DNA from: Xiphophorus maculatus
Lineage: Eukaryota; Chordata; Actinopteri; Cyprinodontiformes; Poeciliidae
Direction: 5' to 3'
NCBI RefSeq assembly: GCF_002775205.1
Contig: NC_036456.1
Span: 13,047,463-13,111,462 of the forward strand
Length of the DNA: 64,000 bases
Shown here piece by piece: positions 41,451 to 53,617 of the stretch. The notes beneath the pieces were generated by a model. That model worked only from the letters and a program-made list of their open reading frames with translations, had not been told where the DNA came from and did not search any database. A program made the translations under genes and the position numbers. Numbering within the stretch: position 1 is the stretch's first letter; the number at the start of each line of letters is the position of its first letter.

Positions 41451-41459
41451 GCTGTGCAC

Positions 41460-44100
41460 CTCCCTCCTGGGAGCCCAGCTGCAGCTCTCTCCCACGCATT
41501 AGTTCATTTGTTTATAGGGAGCTGAAATTTCCCACTGCTGCTTTATTCTCCCGAAATGTCTGAATCCTGCATATGAACACAAAAACACCCTGAAAGACCC
41601 GCAGAAAGATGCGTGGAGCTCAGTGCCGTCATCGCTTTATCATAGCATAAAGCCGTGATAAAACGGTTCAAGTTGACTGTGATCAGAAGTTAGCCAGTCT
41701 TCAAAATGGGAAAGACAGAAAACATGCCATTAGCTGCATGAAAAGAGATACTGCTTTAAACGTGGCTATATCTGCAGTCAGAGCAATAATCGGTGACAAA
41801 CAAAACCGGACAACAAGCCAAATTTATCCTGCCGCCGTTCTCAGTGAGAATTGTGGTAAAGATAAATCTTCATCATTTTTGTTTTTGCCAAAGGTGCCAT
41901 AAAGTGTATGAAATCGACACAAAATTCAGAGGAAAGTGATCTCCCTCCCACTTTGTGTCACTCTTACATAAATAAAATGTAGGAAGCAAAATAAAGCAAG
42001 TGGGAGTGATAAGCAGATGAGAATTGAAATAACATAATATAGATAAATAATAAAAATGATACAGAAAACCCCCTGCAGGCCGCGTCTGACCCCAGTGAGT
42101 CATTGTCTGCATGAGCGTCTCTGGAGTTGAACATGACTCAGTAGAAACGCAGTTCTTTCACCGACAAACACCAGAACGAGGCTGCAAATGTATTCTTTAA
42201 TATTTTATAGAGTTGGATGGTGTGTGTGTCTTCTTTTTGCTTCTTTTCTTTACTACTAAGCAGATTTTCTTTTCCTGAAATATACCTGAATTTGCTGTAA
42301 AGGACTAAACGTGGGCATCGCACAGAGAAGTAGTGAAACAATCGCTAAGTAAAGCTGCACTGGAAAAGAAACAAAAGAGTAGATGAAGTAAACAAAATAG
42401 AGATTTTGCTCCATGATGAAATTAAAACAAGAAGATTTTTATAATTAAGTTAAGAAATGGTAGCGTAGCAGTAAATGAACATCATCATTCCTGACAAGGT
42501 GGCAGGCAAATCACTTCTATGACAGCTCAAGTTTTCAGTTTTAATCCTTGTGTTGCTAATTTACTTTTTGACATAATTTTCTTCAAAAATTGATCGCATG
42601 GAATTGTATACATTTCCTGTATGTAAAAGTTCAATGTTTTCTTTATTTTTAAAAGCAAAAATAAAATTGTTTTTTTAATTCCAAAACCTGAGCAAATTTC
42701 CAACAATATACATCGCAAAACAAGATAATCTGCTTCATGCAGCCTTTGCGGGTCTGAGTAAATTTGGTTTGAGTGAAAATGGCTCGCTGACGTCGCTGAA
42801 TCCCAAGTTTAATTAGCTTGAAAGTTTGATTTTTCAGCATCGGATCTACAGCTGCTAGACTAGTAAAATCTGGATAAAACATTTTAAAATTTCCAACAAG
42901 ATGGCGTCTACACCTTTTCCCTGACAACTACATCTGAGACCTGCTGTTCATTTGCTAATGACTGACGTAGGTTTAGAGCTCGCCAACTAACTTGTTGTTT
43001 GTTGCAGATGGATGGATTAAAAACAATAAGACATTCACAAGATGACCTGTAAAACTCTTTCCCTGTCAACCACAGATGAGTTTTTCTATTAATTGGCAAC
43101 GACGGCCTCAGAGTTAAGAAGTATAGCTTGCTAGCAAGCTTATCTTTAGCATTAGCATTGTAGCTAAATGAGCTAAACTTGGTTTTCCACTTAAATTTGA
43201 AGTCTTAAGCAGAAATTTTCTTGACTGCAAATCTAAGTTAGTTCATTCACTACACAACCGACATTAACACCAGTCTAATTGTTGTCTGTTAGACTTTTCA
43301 CGTGATAAATTTGGTTCATAGTTGAGTGAAGGAGCATCCTTGGCTTAATTGTAATTCAAATGTTTTCACAGGATTTTCTACCAAATCAAAGCAGCTAATA
43401 TTAGAACACATTTTTTTGATATAAAATGTGTTACGTTTGATATTCTACAAAAACTGTTTTTATAGTGCAAACGTGCTTAACTGAAGTTGTGTCTTTGTTA
43501 TAAGATGAAAGAGCTGTTTTAATTTGTTTAGTATAGATTTCATATTTGCTTCAGAGCCTCTAAATAAACATGTTCAGGTTTCAGATGATCATATGCTCCC
43601 CTGAGACTTGACGAAGCCCTGAACATTTTGTTCTCATCAGTTATTAAACCAAAGGATTTTTCAATTTGAATAAAAGCATCAAGTTAATGATACTTTACAT
43701 GCATATCTATAGATATATAAATATATTTATACGTTATGCACATGAGTATAAAAGGATTAACATTCAATTTCTATTAAATCAATAAAAATCCCTAGAAATA
43801 GTTTATTGTTAATGCTCAAATCTGCATTTTTTTCAGTAAAAAAAAAAGCAGATTGTGTGTTCGGGGAATCCTTAAAGTTTTGACTCCTTCTCATATCCCA
43901 TGTGTAAAGAAAGCAAGACAAAAATAAGTTGCTGTTTTTGGTTTTAAACGAGACAAAAAGAAGAATCGTGCCACTCCAACTTGCAGTTTTTCAGATGTTC
44001 TAATACTTTTGCATTGCCGACATAAATAATGGCGCACTTTGCGGGGAAACTAGCCTGCGCCAGATCGCAGTGCGCGCGCATCTGGTGCCAAACTGGCCTC
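41460..44100. other. Upstream region of gpr78, no gene seen
   Basis: AT-rich. Contains a perfect 16-bp palindrome AGCTTGCTAGCAAGCT at 43125-43140. No gene or element could be supported. Confidence 0.45.
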
Positions 44101-44105
44101 CGGTG

Positions 44106-44106
<1 letters not shown>

Positions 44107-44179
<73 letters not shown>
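44107..44179 (+). repeat. CAG/CTG trinucleotide repeat, about 24 units
   Basis: An uninterrupted AGC run of about 73 bases, 650 bases before the gpr78 start codon. Long poly-Leu and poly-Cys open frames on the minus strand here are products of the repeat and not genes. Confidence 0.95.
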
Positions 44180-44828
44180 CATTGTTCTGTTCCTCTTCAT
44201 CCTGCCTACTAATATTCAGGCAGCCGAAACTTGAGTCATGCCTCACGTGTTGTACGGTCTTCTGTTATGTTTGGGAACTAAAAAGTGAGATCTCATTGAA
44301 ACGTGTTTACTCTAGTGGAGGTAAGAGTTGAGATTAATTTTTTTTTCTTGTTTTGTAGACGAAAAAAACAAAAACAAAACAGTGGCTCTCTTGCCTCTGG
44401 CTGCGATCGCCGTTTCTTCACGTGCTATGTAGGTCACTCACTTCAGTGGACGTGCTGTTCACCACCCGGGTCCTTCCAGTCCCCCCACCAGATCTGAACG
44501 AGTGGGCCGCCTGCTGCCGCTGAGAGGCATGCCTCGCCTCCCTCTGCCACAGCTCCTCTCTCTGCTCTGAAGTCGGGGTGTTAATGGGAACTAGATGGAA
44601 AGTGTGAGGTGGGAGATGCTGGCTGTTTTCAGCACGCTGGATAGCGCCCGGGGAAGTTGGAGAGGACGCGCGGACGCGCCGGGATTTTAAGTGAATGTAA
44701 TTTGGGATTCTTTCCGGAGACATGAGTGGCGGCTGATTTTAGGTACTTGTTTGCAGCCAACAGGCGCAGGTAACCTAAGAGGGGATTATTATTATTATTA
44801 TTTTTTTAATTTCTCTGCTGTGAGAGAC

Positions 44829-47800
44829 ATGGACTTTGCTGACATTCTCTTCGCTCTGTTCATCGTCGTGGTCGCGGTCGTGTCTCTGCTGTCAAACTTG
44901 TTGGTGCTGCTATGTTTCGTCCACAGCACCGAGATCCGCCGGCAGGTGCCCGGCGTCTTCACCATGAACTTGTCCTTCTGCAACATCCTCATCACGGTGC
45001 TCAACATGCCGGCCACCCTGCTGGGGGTCGTCAGGAACCAGAAGCCCTTCGGGGATTGCGTCTGCCACACGGTGAGCTTCCTGGAGACGTTCCTGACTGC
45101 CAACACCATGCTGAGCATGGCCGCGCTCAGCATCGACCGCTGGATCGCGGTGGTCTTCCCGCTCAGCTACGCCACCAAGATGCGCTACAAGGACGCGGTG
45201 ATCATGGTGGGCTACTCCTGGCTGCACTCCTTCACCTTCTCCCTGACGGCGCTGCTCTTCTCCTGGGTGGACTACAGCGACGTGTACGCGTCCTGCACGC
45301 TGCAGCCCAGCGGGGGAGGCAGCGACAAAGTTAAGTTCACGGTTTTCACCGTGGTTTTCCACGCCACCAGCTTCGCGCTGTCGCTGCTCATCCTGTGCTT
45401 CACCTACCTGAAAGTGCTGAAAGTCGCCAGGTTTCACTGCAAGAGGATCGACATCATCACCATGCAGACTCTGTTTCTGCTGGTCGACATCCACCCAAGG
45501 TGACTTTCTGTTTGTTCAAACTTGTTTACCCGAACGCTTTTACTAAAATGTGACAAGTATGGCTCGCCAGAAGTGCCATAATTTAATAAACAACACCGCA
45601 TTCAATCACTTTGAAATATGCTGTTGTCTTAATTGTTTGCGTAATCAACGTGGAAGTGATTGTTCTGTTTATTTTTCCCAATATTTGTAATCTATGTCAG
45701 CATCATTTCGATCATTTTATTTCTTCAACTACATGGGTGTTGATGTATGGTTTTTGTGTGCATTTGATGTTTTCAAATCACCTTATATAAAGAAAAACCA
45801 CATAATTTCATTGTATATTTCGTATTAGTGAAAATAAAGGTAATCAAATATAATTTAATAGCTAAAGCAAATTAAATAGCTATTTAAAATCTCATTTATT
45901 AAAAAGATAATAAATATATGAAGTAAGTAAATGCATCCATACTTCTTAAATGAAGTTCTTAAAAACTGCGATGAATAGATAAATAAATAAATAAATGTGG
46001 ATAGCTATCAATTAGTTATTAATTAGGCATTTAAACAGTAAATATTAAACTAATCAATAAATAAAAGGCTAATACATTGAGAATAGTACATCTAAAGTCC
46101 TTCTTTTTTATTTAAAACTTTATTAATCTAGTAAATGTTTCATCAATATAAATGACCTCTTTTGCAAGAGAATCCTGACCAAGACAGAAATCAGCACAAA
46201 AGGCACATTTTCAGTGTTAAAACATTTGACAAATTTCAATCAAGACAGTTTAACCATAAAATATGAAATGTAATACATCAAGACTAAAAACAGCAAACAG
46301 CTGTAATGAAAGCTCATAAAATTTAGCACCTGCAGTAAGATGTGGATTATTTTTGCTTTAAAGGAGAGATTTAATCATGTCCACTGGGTAACAAACCCCT
46401 GAGGATTTTTCCATGCAGAGGGAATACCACGCCTCAATAAATAGTTAATACAAATATTGATTTGTTCTTTAAAAAAAGACATATATCACCCTTATGCCAT
46501 TGTGATATCTTCGACTACATCATTATCAATCAAATTCCAGGAACGGGGCTTGAATGTCGTATTTAATCACTCACTGGGAATATTAAGTTTAAATTACACT
46601 GAATTATTGATTCACATTTTATTTAATAAGACTGCACTAGATTTTTGCATCAATAGTTCATTTAAAATTATTTCTTGTTCGAGATATAAGTGAGAATTTT
46701 CTGGGAAGCTTTAGTTTTCTCTTTCCGTCATCAGTGTTGCATCCAGACGCTGCTGGGTTTCTTTGGCTCGGTCCGGCCGTACTGGTCACCAGTCACTCAC
46801 TTTAACATGAAACAAATCCCACAGGCCCCACTCACACGACAGCAGAACTCAGATGATGTCACGCAATTATTACCGACAAGACAGGCACCACACGTCCTCT
46901 GCTTGGCTCCCCCTTCTGCCTGCTCTTTGTCTCAGTTACTGTAACAGTAGAAGAAGAAACTGCTGAAGACTAAAACAAAAAGAACGACTTGAGTTACCAT
47001 TCATATTAGAGAGTCAGTAGATTTAGTTTAGTCAGAAACCCTCCAAAAACTCTGTCCGTTACAGGAATATTGAAACAATGAATGCTTTAATAATTGTACA
47101 TATTTTATTTTACAGTTACTGAATTTATTTTAAAATTACTCTAATCATTTAATTATTATTTCCACATTTAAATAGTGATTGAAAGTAAGTATCGCCTTGT
47201 AGTAAATTATTACTTAAAGCACAGGTGTCAAACTCCAGTCCTCGAGGGCCGCTGTCCTACAGCTTTTAGATGTGCCACAGGTACAAAACACTGGAATGAA
47301 ATGACTTAATTACCTCCTCCTTGTGTAGATCAGTTCTCCCAGCCTTGCTAATGACCTAATTATTCTATTCAGGTGTGGTGCAGCAGAGGCACATCTAAAA
47401 GTTGGAGGACACCGGCCCTTGAGGACTGGAGTTTGACACCCCTGACTTAAATAATTATTCGTACAATTCATTATTAAAGTTGATCTGGACACAGATACAT
47501 TTAATTTAGAAATACATCAATGATAGATATAGTGCATTACTTAAGAAATGCAAGTCAGCTACCTCAGTATTTCTATTTCATACTGAATTTCATTCATTCA
47601 TTCATTCATTCATTCATTCATTCATTCATTCATTCATTCATTCATTCACTCATTCATTCATTCATTCACTCACTCAATAATATTTTGACTTTTCATTCAT
47701 GTATTGAATAGTCGCCCATTTGGGAATCAATTAAATATATTTAATGTATTTATTTGCTCATTTGTGGCACCGTTGGACTTCTATAGTATTACATGCAATC

Positions 47801-50800
47801 AATTTTGAATACTTAGTTATTTATTCATTACAATGTGGCTATGTAGGATCGCCACACTATATTTAACTCAGCCTTTATTTCTTTCTTTCTTTCACAGAAC
47901 ATTTTTTATTGAACTGTTACACTTTTGTACCTTCGTATGTGACATCTGAACGCTCTTCTACTTATTTATCTGTTGATTTGTGGGACTTTTGGACTTAATG
48001 TCTCTCTTTGCTGTTTGCAGCGTCAAACAAAGGTGTTTAGCTGAGCAGAAGAGGCGAAAGCAGAGAGCCACAAAGAAGATCAGCATCTTCATCGGCTCAT
48101 TTATCATCTGCTTTGCTCCTTATGTAATTACGAGGTAAGACTACCTGATGGGAATTCATACATCATTTAATGTAGTGCAAAACCCCTGAGTGAGAGCTTT
48201 AAAAATTAACAACCCAACTCATGTAAGTTAATAGGCTGCAGCTCGAACAGCTACCTTGATTTAGTCTGAATATCTTTGTTAGTCATCGTCTCACTGCAGA
48301 GACACTGCAACAGACAAACACCTCAAAGATCTGCCACAACATCAGGTGAAGTTCTGCTGCTCACACTCACATCTCATCGAACTGGATTGTAAAGTGATGG
48401 CTGTTGAATGAATTAGGCTTTAGACAGTCAGACACACCAGCCAAGCCCTACTTAAACAACAAAAAATGGATAAATAAAAGGGAAATGAGGTGTAGTCAAA
48501 ACATTAAGAGCAATCAATTATTAATCAGATAATAATTTGCTTCAACAGAGGCACACAGGACAAACAGCCTCACACTGATTCACACCTGAAAGACATTTCT
48601 GAGGACCCGATTGACCTAACATGCATGTTTTTAAGTGTAGGAGGACGCCAGAGCTCCCAGAGAGAACAAAAACATTCACTGGGAAAATATTCTAAACTCC
48701 TGCATTTGAACCTTGAACTTTCTTGCAGCAGGGTTCATCTGAACAGTTCTTTGCAATGCTACTGGCATTGACTCAAAACAAACCCAAGTAGAGATAAGAG
48801 AGTCATCTCCAAAAAAAAAAAAAAAAAAGATTCAAAAACATGGGTTTTCAAAAATAAAAGCATTTATATTTCGCTGCAGAATTGAAAACGTAAGCATGTT
48901 TTATATTAGAGTTTCTGCAGATCGCAGTGGGGAACATCAGAGGGGTCTGGATGTGGCCAGGTCTTTACTGAACTGGTGGATGATTTGGTTTCAATCATAT
49001 TTTTGAGAAAACTAAGAATTCTTCGCCTTTTTTCCCACAAAGAAAGCCCCATGTATGTGTTATAAAACATCTATAAAGAGTGTGGAATAATTCAGTAAAA
49101 GTTCATTGAAACGTGCTATTCACACTTGTCTCAATCTGACTCAGTGCTAATGCAGACGAAGTATTTTTGAGGTTCTTTATCAGATTAAAGGTTTCACCAA
49201 TGCCACTTTGGTTTTTAAAGAATCTCTGTTCAGTGTAGAATAACCAAATTGAGGTTTTAGCAATCGAAAAATGTCAGATTATAGTTGAGGTTGGAGAGCA
49301 AACTCCTTAGATAACAGTGTAACAGCATGGGGCGTCCATTCCCTCTGAATGGACATGCAAATGGAAGATAGAAAATTCCTTTACATCACAACAGCAGGTA
49401 TATTGTTCTGAAGGACCCCACTGGACATTTCTCCCTGGGGTAGAAAGCCATAATGCCCATCTCAAGAAAACCCCATTAACGCTGTAATTCAAACACTGAA
49501 ACATGGAGCTAAAACATGTTTCTCCAGAAAATCCATGAGGTTGACATTTCTGGCGAGAGGATGAGACGTTATCAGGGAAAGATTCCCGACTGACTTGTTG
49601 AAGAGCATAACTTGACCTCCTGATCCTGCGGAAGCCTCCAGCTGGGACCTAAATATCTCATCTGGATGAGCCGTGTGCTGGTAAATTGCAATAATCTCCA
49701 ACCCAATTGCGCCCGTATGATCCAATTTCATTTTAGTGGCACAACATCAGAGCAAGCAGAGAAAACGATCCGGATGGAATCATTTTTTGGAAATTAGGAC
49801 CCAGTTGTGTGGGAAATCATGGCTTTTGTGGTGCATGTTTAATCATTTTATTTATTAGCCATCGTTGCTTTATTGTATCATATTTTATAGCTCATATTTA
49901 CTGTATTGATAGACAAGCATTCGCCAGACTTCCCCATGGCTGATACTAATTTCTGTTTTCCTTCAAGTTTGTGCTGAGTCAAAAAGCTGCAAAACTCTTG
50001 AGACCCTAAACATACAGTCAGAGCTGCAAAGCGTGGTTGAGGTCAAAGCATTGTCAACTGCTTGAATGGTCTAGTCATAAAGTAGACCTTAGCTTTAGGT
50101 GTTTTTGCAAAGGTGTCAGTAAAACTTTCTCCAGACTCCAGCAACACTTGAGACACTGAGAAGAAGTCATTATTAAAATAATGAATTTGTGACTTTTAGA
50201 CATTATTTTTCATCAATTGTATTGTATTTAATATTTAACTTTGTCATCACAATTTAAGCAACAAATTGTTTGCCCTTCCTTACATCTTGGTACGGGTGCA
50301 AACAAATTTACCTCTACTACATCAGTAAGAGTTTTGAAAGTTAAGGGTTCAGTTCCAGTTTCCTCTCACATGAATGCCATCTTGGCTAAAACACTTCACT
50401 ATAAGTTGCTGCTGATCTAACCACTCTGAGTGGTCAGTATGACAGGAAAAATACTATCTTTACGACTGTGTTGATTAAGTAACAGAATGAAAATGCAGCA
50501 TATGCATTTTTTTCTCCTGTAGAAAATCCTTTTAAATATACAGTACAGACCAAAAGTTTGGACACACCTTTTAATTTAATGAGTTTCCTTTATTTTCATG
50601 ACTGTTGACATTGTAGATTCACACTGAAGGCATCAAAACTATGAATAACACATGTGGAAATATGCACTAAACAAAAAAGTGTACAACAACTGAAAATACC
50701 CCTTATATTCTAGTTTCTTCAAAGTAGCAACCTTTTGCTGTGATTACTGCTTTGCATACACTCTGCATTTTCTTGATGAGCTTCAAGAGGTAGTCACCTG

Positions 50801-51460
50801 GAATGGTTTTCACTTCATAGGTGTGCCCTGTCAGGTTAATAAGTGGGATTTCTTGCCTTATAAATAGTCATGAAAATAAAGAAAACCCATTGAATTAGAA
50901 AGGTGTGTCCAAACTTTTGGTCTGTACTGTATTTTTGAAGGTATTTTGTTAGAAAGCCACTTGTCTCATTGGAAGATACTCTTTGTTTTAAGTTAATTTT
51001 ATTCAATTGTTAAACTGAATAATAATTTAACATACAACATTTAACCTTTGTTGTGTGGATTAAGGACATTTCTGTGGATAAGGCCTGTGATAGACTGCCT
51101 TCCCACAACATCCTCTTACACCAGATCCTGTTTAGCAAAATCCTTGTTATTTTAAAGGTGAGAAATGAAATCTCCTGCTTGGGTCTGCGTCTCTGTTCAG
51201 CGCTCACCTTCTCTCTCCTCAGGTTAGCCGAGCTTCTCCCCTTTGTAGACGTCAACCGACACTGGGGCATCGTCAGTAAGTGCCTGACGTACAGCAAGGC
51301 TGCGTCCGACCCGTTTGCCTACTCGCTGCTGCGCCAGCAGTACAAAAAGGTCCTGGTTACGGTCGTCAACAAGCTGCTGCGCCGCGACCTTTACCCTTCG
51401 TCGGGCCACAACAGCTCTGTGGACACGGAGAATGACTACTGTCTTCAGCGGATCAGCTAA
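44829..51460 (+). CDS. gpr78: Orphan class A G-protein-coupled receptor GPR78
   Basis: Three exons, 44829-45499, 48021-48134 and 51223-51460, join in matching phases into 340 residues. The exon layout and sequence match the GPR26/GPR78 pair. The N-terminus is very short (about five residues before TM1), with SNLLVLL in TM1, MNLSFCN in TM2, a Cys79-Cys156 disulfide likely, IDRW (102-105) as the DRY equivalent after TM3, WLHSFTF in TM4, RRKQRATKKIS before TM6, FAPYV in place of CWxP-type context in TM6, and DPFAYSLL as the NPxxY equivalent in TM7. The tail SSVDTENDYCLQ is specific to GPR78 rather than GPR26, and the trmt44-gpr78-cpz order agrees. An in-frame ATG at 44691 would add 46 non-homologous residues including a Tyr run and is rejected as start. 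GPR26/78 are constitutively active plasma-membrane receptors without an accepted ligand. Confidence 0.95.
45500..47219 (+). other. gpr78 intron 1, first part
   Basis: Donor GTGACT at 45500. AT-rich with TAAATAAATAAA tracts near 45980 and 46055. No nested gene. The intron continues through the MITE and microsatellite listed next to an acceptor CTGTTTGCAG at 48020. Confidence 0.7.
47220..47444. mobile_element. hAT-type MITE in gpr78 intron 1
   Basis: A 225-bp element with inverted ends of about 55 bp. The left reads CACAGGTGTCAAACTCCAG, and the right, on the minus strand, CAGGGGTGTCAAACTCCAG, both followed by TCCTC(G/A)AGGGCCG. The flanking 8-mers ACTTAAAG (47212-47219) and ACTTAAAT (47445-47452) match at 7 of 8 bases. 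No coding frame. A widely dispersed fish hAT MITE type. Confidence 0.9.
47588..47676. repeat. ATTC tetranucleotide microsatellite
   Basis: About 22 ATTC units with a few ACTC variants toward the right end. It lies in gpr78 intron 1, and the repetitive Ile-His-Ser open frame over it is not a gene. Confidence 0.95.
48135..50540 (+). other. gpr78 intron 2, first part
   Basis: Donor GTAAGA at 48135. A poly-A run of 18 lies near 48811. No nested gene or clear element was seen before the Tc1 derivative at 50541. Confidence 0.7.
50541..50929 (-). mobile_element. Internally deleted Tc1 element
   Basis: Perfect 11-bp termini CAGTACAGACC lie in inverted orientation within about 60-bp inverted repeats (CAGTACAGACCAAAAGTTTG at the left), and TA dinucleotides flank both ends (50539-50540 and 50930-50931). 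On the minus strand a short frame, about 37 codons ending at a stop, contains KAVITAKG, the typical C-terminal end of Tc1 transposases. The rest of the transposase gene is missing. The sharp ends suggest a fairly recent insertion into gpr78 intron 2. Confidence 0.9.
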
Positions 51461-52530
51461 TGGCAAAAATGTGATGGATTTGGATGTGACAGATGCTCTC
51501 CAGCAGAGCGAACCAGCACCAAAAACAGGTTGGCTCATGAGGAGGAGGTGGGCGGGCGGAGGAGATGGAGACTACAGGGTATTGTCGGGGAGGGGAGATG
51601 GAGGGGACAGATTGTGGGTGAAGAAGGAGCAAAAAGAAGAAAGGTTGTGGGTGGAGAGGAATGGAAAGGCAGGCATGAGTGGGAGGATGGACGGGTAGAG
51701 ATATGATGTAGGGGAGACAGGTGAGTTTCGATAGGATGGTTCTGGTAAACAGCAGGTTCTGTGATTCATTAGCCTCAACAAACGACACAGAAACCAACCA
51801 ATTTCCCCCCCCTGGACGTCACAGATTCAGGTTATTTCAAACTGAAAAACAAGAGACTGGAGTCAGCGACGTGTAAGAAGTAGCTTTTCAGTGCTAAACC
51901 AACCAACCATCTTATTGTTTTCATTACCCTGGACAAGTTCGCACTCCTGGAAACCTCCAGAGAACCCATCGGGACACGTAAGAACTCGTTTGTGCTAGAA
52001 AGCTTCGCGTCGTCTTGTCGGTCTCTGAATATTGATGCACTTTGTCCGAGGACATTTCCTAAAACTTCTGCGCTTGCAGGAGACAGAAGCTGTTTTGCAG
52101 GATGAGCCTGGTGATGGTTTATATTTTTGTTACTGTCAACAAGTGCCACAAGAAGGCAGAAATATGAAAGGTGTTATTGTGTCTCTCAGTACCTTACAGT
52201 TTCCACACAGTCTGTCTATTTTGGGCCACATCACAGTGGCTGAAGACCAACAGAAGAACAAAAGGGGAGAAATGTTTAATGATAGGTTCGCACACTAATC
52301 TACCTCTGGTTCCCTAAAAGCCCAATGGTTTGTGTGTAAAAAATGTGACTCATTATGTTTTCTGATTTTTTTTTTTTTTACCTTCTCCACAGTTGATATC
52401 CAGGTCTTTTAAGCAATGGGAAATGTTGCATTTACTTAGATGAATCAAATTAACAACAGGTTTATAAGCACAAAGTAATAATTTTTATTTCTTTGGATCT
52501 CCGTAATTATTCCCATCCATCATGAAACTG
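51461..52530. other. gpr78 3'UTR and downstream sequence
   Basis: A purine-rich stretch (GGAGGAGGTGGGCGGGCGG and similar, 51540-51720) follows the stop codon. The 3'UTR end is not determined; no canonical AATAAA is obvious before the transposon at 52531, and the next good one is near 54319. Confidence 0.4.
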
Positions 52531-53617
52531 TACAGTAACTTGCAAAAATACTCACTTTCTTTTGAGTTTTTCTCCATTGTCATGTTACAATGGCAATGCA
52601 ACATGACATTTCAGGCACTGAAACGGTTTTGTTGCTGAAATAAAACAAATAAACCAACAGCAATTTGAGATGGAACAACCCAAAGCTGCGCAAATGTGTA
52701 AAATGGAAGGAAAATAATACGCAGTTTTCAAAAGGTTCTACATGTAAGAATCTGAAGTGTGTGGCTTGTTTTTGTTTTCAGTCCTCTGAGTCGATACAAA
52801 CCCTCAGACAGCTGCAAGTCCTTTTGCACATCTGGAAATTTTTGACAATTCTTAATAGCCCAAGCTCTGTCAGCTTGAGACCATGTGAACACAATTGTCC
52901 GGTCTCGCTGTAAACGTAAATGCCATTTAATTGGATTTACATCTGGGCTTTGACTAGGCCATTCTAAAACATGCGCATACTTTTGATCAAAACCATTCCG
53001 CTGTAGCTCTGTTTGTGTGTTGTAATGCCGGAAGTTAAATTTTGACCCCAGTTTTAATTCCTCTGCAGCCACTGAACAGTTCGCTTGCACAGAATAATGC
53101 TGCCACCACCTCCGTGACGGTGTGTAATGTGCATTGTTAGTTTCCTCCGTACACAGCCGAAAAACAAATGTTGTCTTCATCCAATCAGAGCATCTTCTTC
53201 CACGTGTTTGCTGTGTCTCATACTTCCCTTGTTACAAACCGCTTTCTTTCAGCAGTCGCTTCCATAAAAACCGGAGCTCTGAAGTGTAAAACGACTGATT
53301 ATCTCGTCAACAGGTTCTCCTGTCTGAGCTGGCTGCTCCTCTGATTGACTGTCAGGTTAGGTGGACAGCTTTGTCGGGGTTAGTTTGCAGCTGCGCCGCT
53401 CTTTCCTTACTTTCACATGTCGGACTGATCAGAACTCAGTGAGACGTTCAACCTAACCCTTCTTTTCCATTTCTCACACTGAGAACACGTTTCCTTCCAC
53501 TTCACAATTATGCACAACTTTGTTTTGGTATATATTATTACGTAAAAATTTTCATGGATGTTGAATTTTTAGGTCTGAATGAGACAAAATGTGAAAACGT
53601 TTTGCAAGGCGCTGTAA
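52531..53617 (-). mobile_element. Tc1-like transposon relic, nearly full-length ends
   Basis: The right end read on the minus strand (CAGCGCCTTGCAAAA) and the left end (CAGTAACTTGCAAAA) are inverted counterparts next to TA. A minus-strand frame of 150 codons (53180-52728) contains VLEWPSQSPDVNPI, the signature around the last catalytic acid of Tc1 DD34E transposases, but the following residue reads Lys where Glu is expected. With the 5' transposase half missing, it is inactive. Confidence 0.75.

Noticed and set aside
43944..44246. Poly-Leu and poly-Cys minus-strand open frames
   Set aside because: Produced by the CAG/CTG trinucleotide repeat.
44691..44828. Upstream in-frame ATG that would extend gpr78 by 46 residues
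   Set aside because: The extension has a Tyr-rich run from an ATT repeat and no counterpart in GPR26/GPR78, which begin just before TM1.
44910..45494. 194-codon minus-strand and 140-codon alternative-frame open frames over gpr78 exon 1
   Set aside because: GC-rich shadow frames of a strongly supported GPCR exon.
47520..47711. Ile-His-Ser repeat open frame
   Set aside because: Produced by the ATTC microsatellite.
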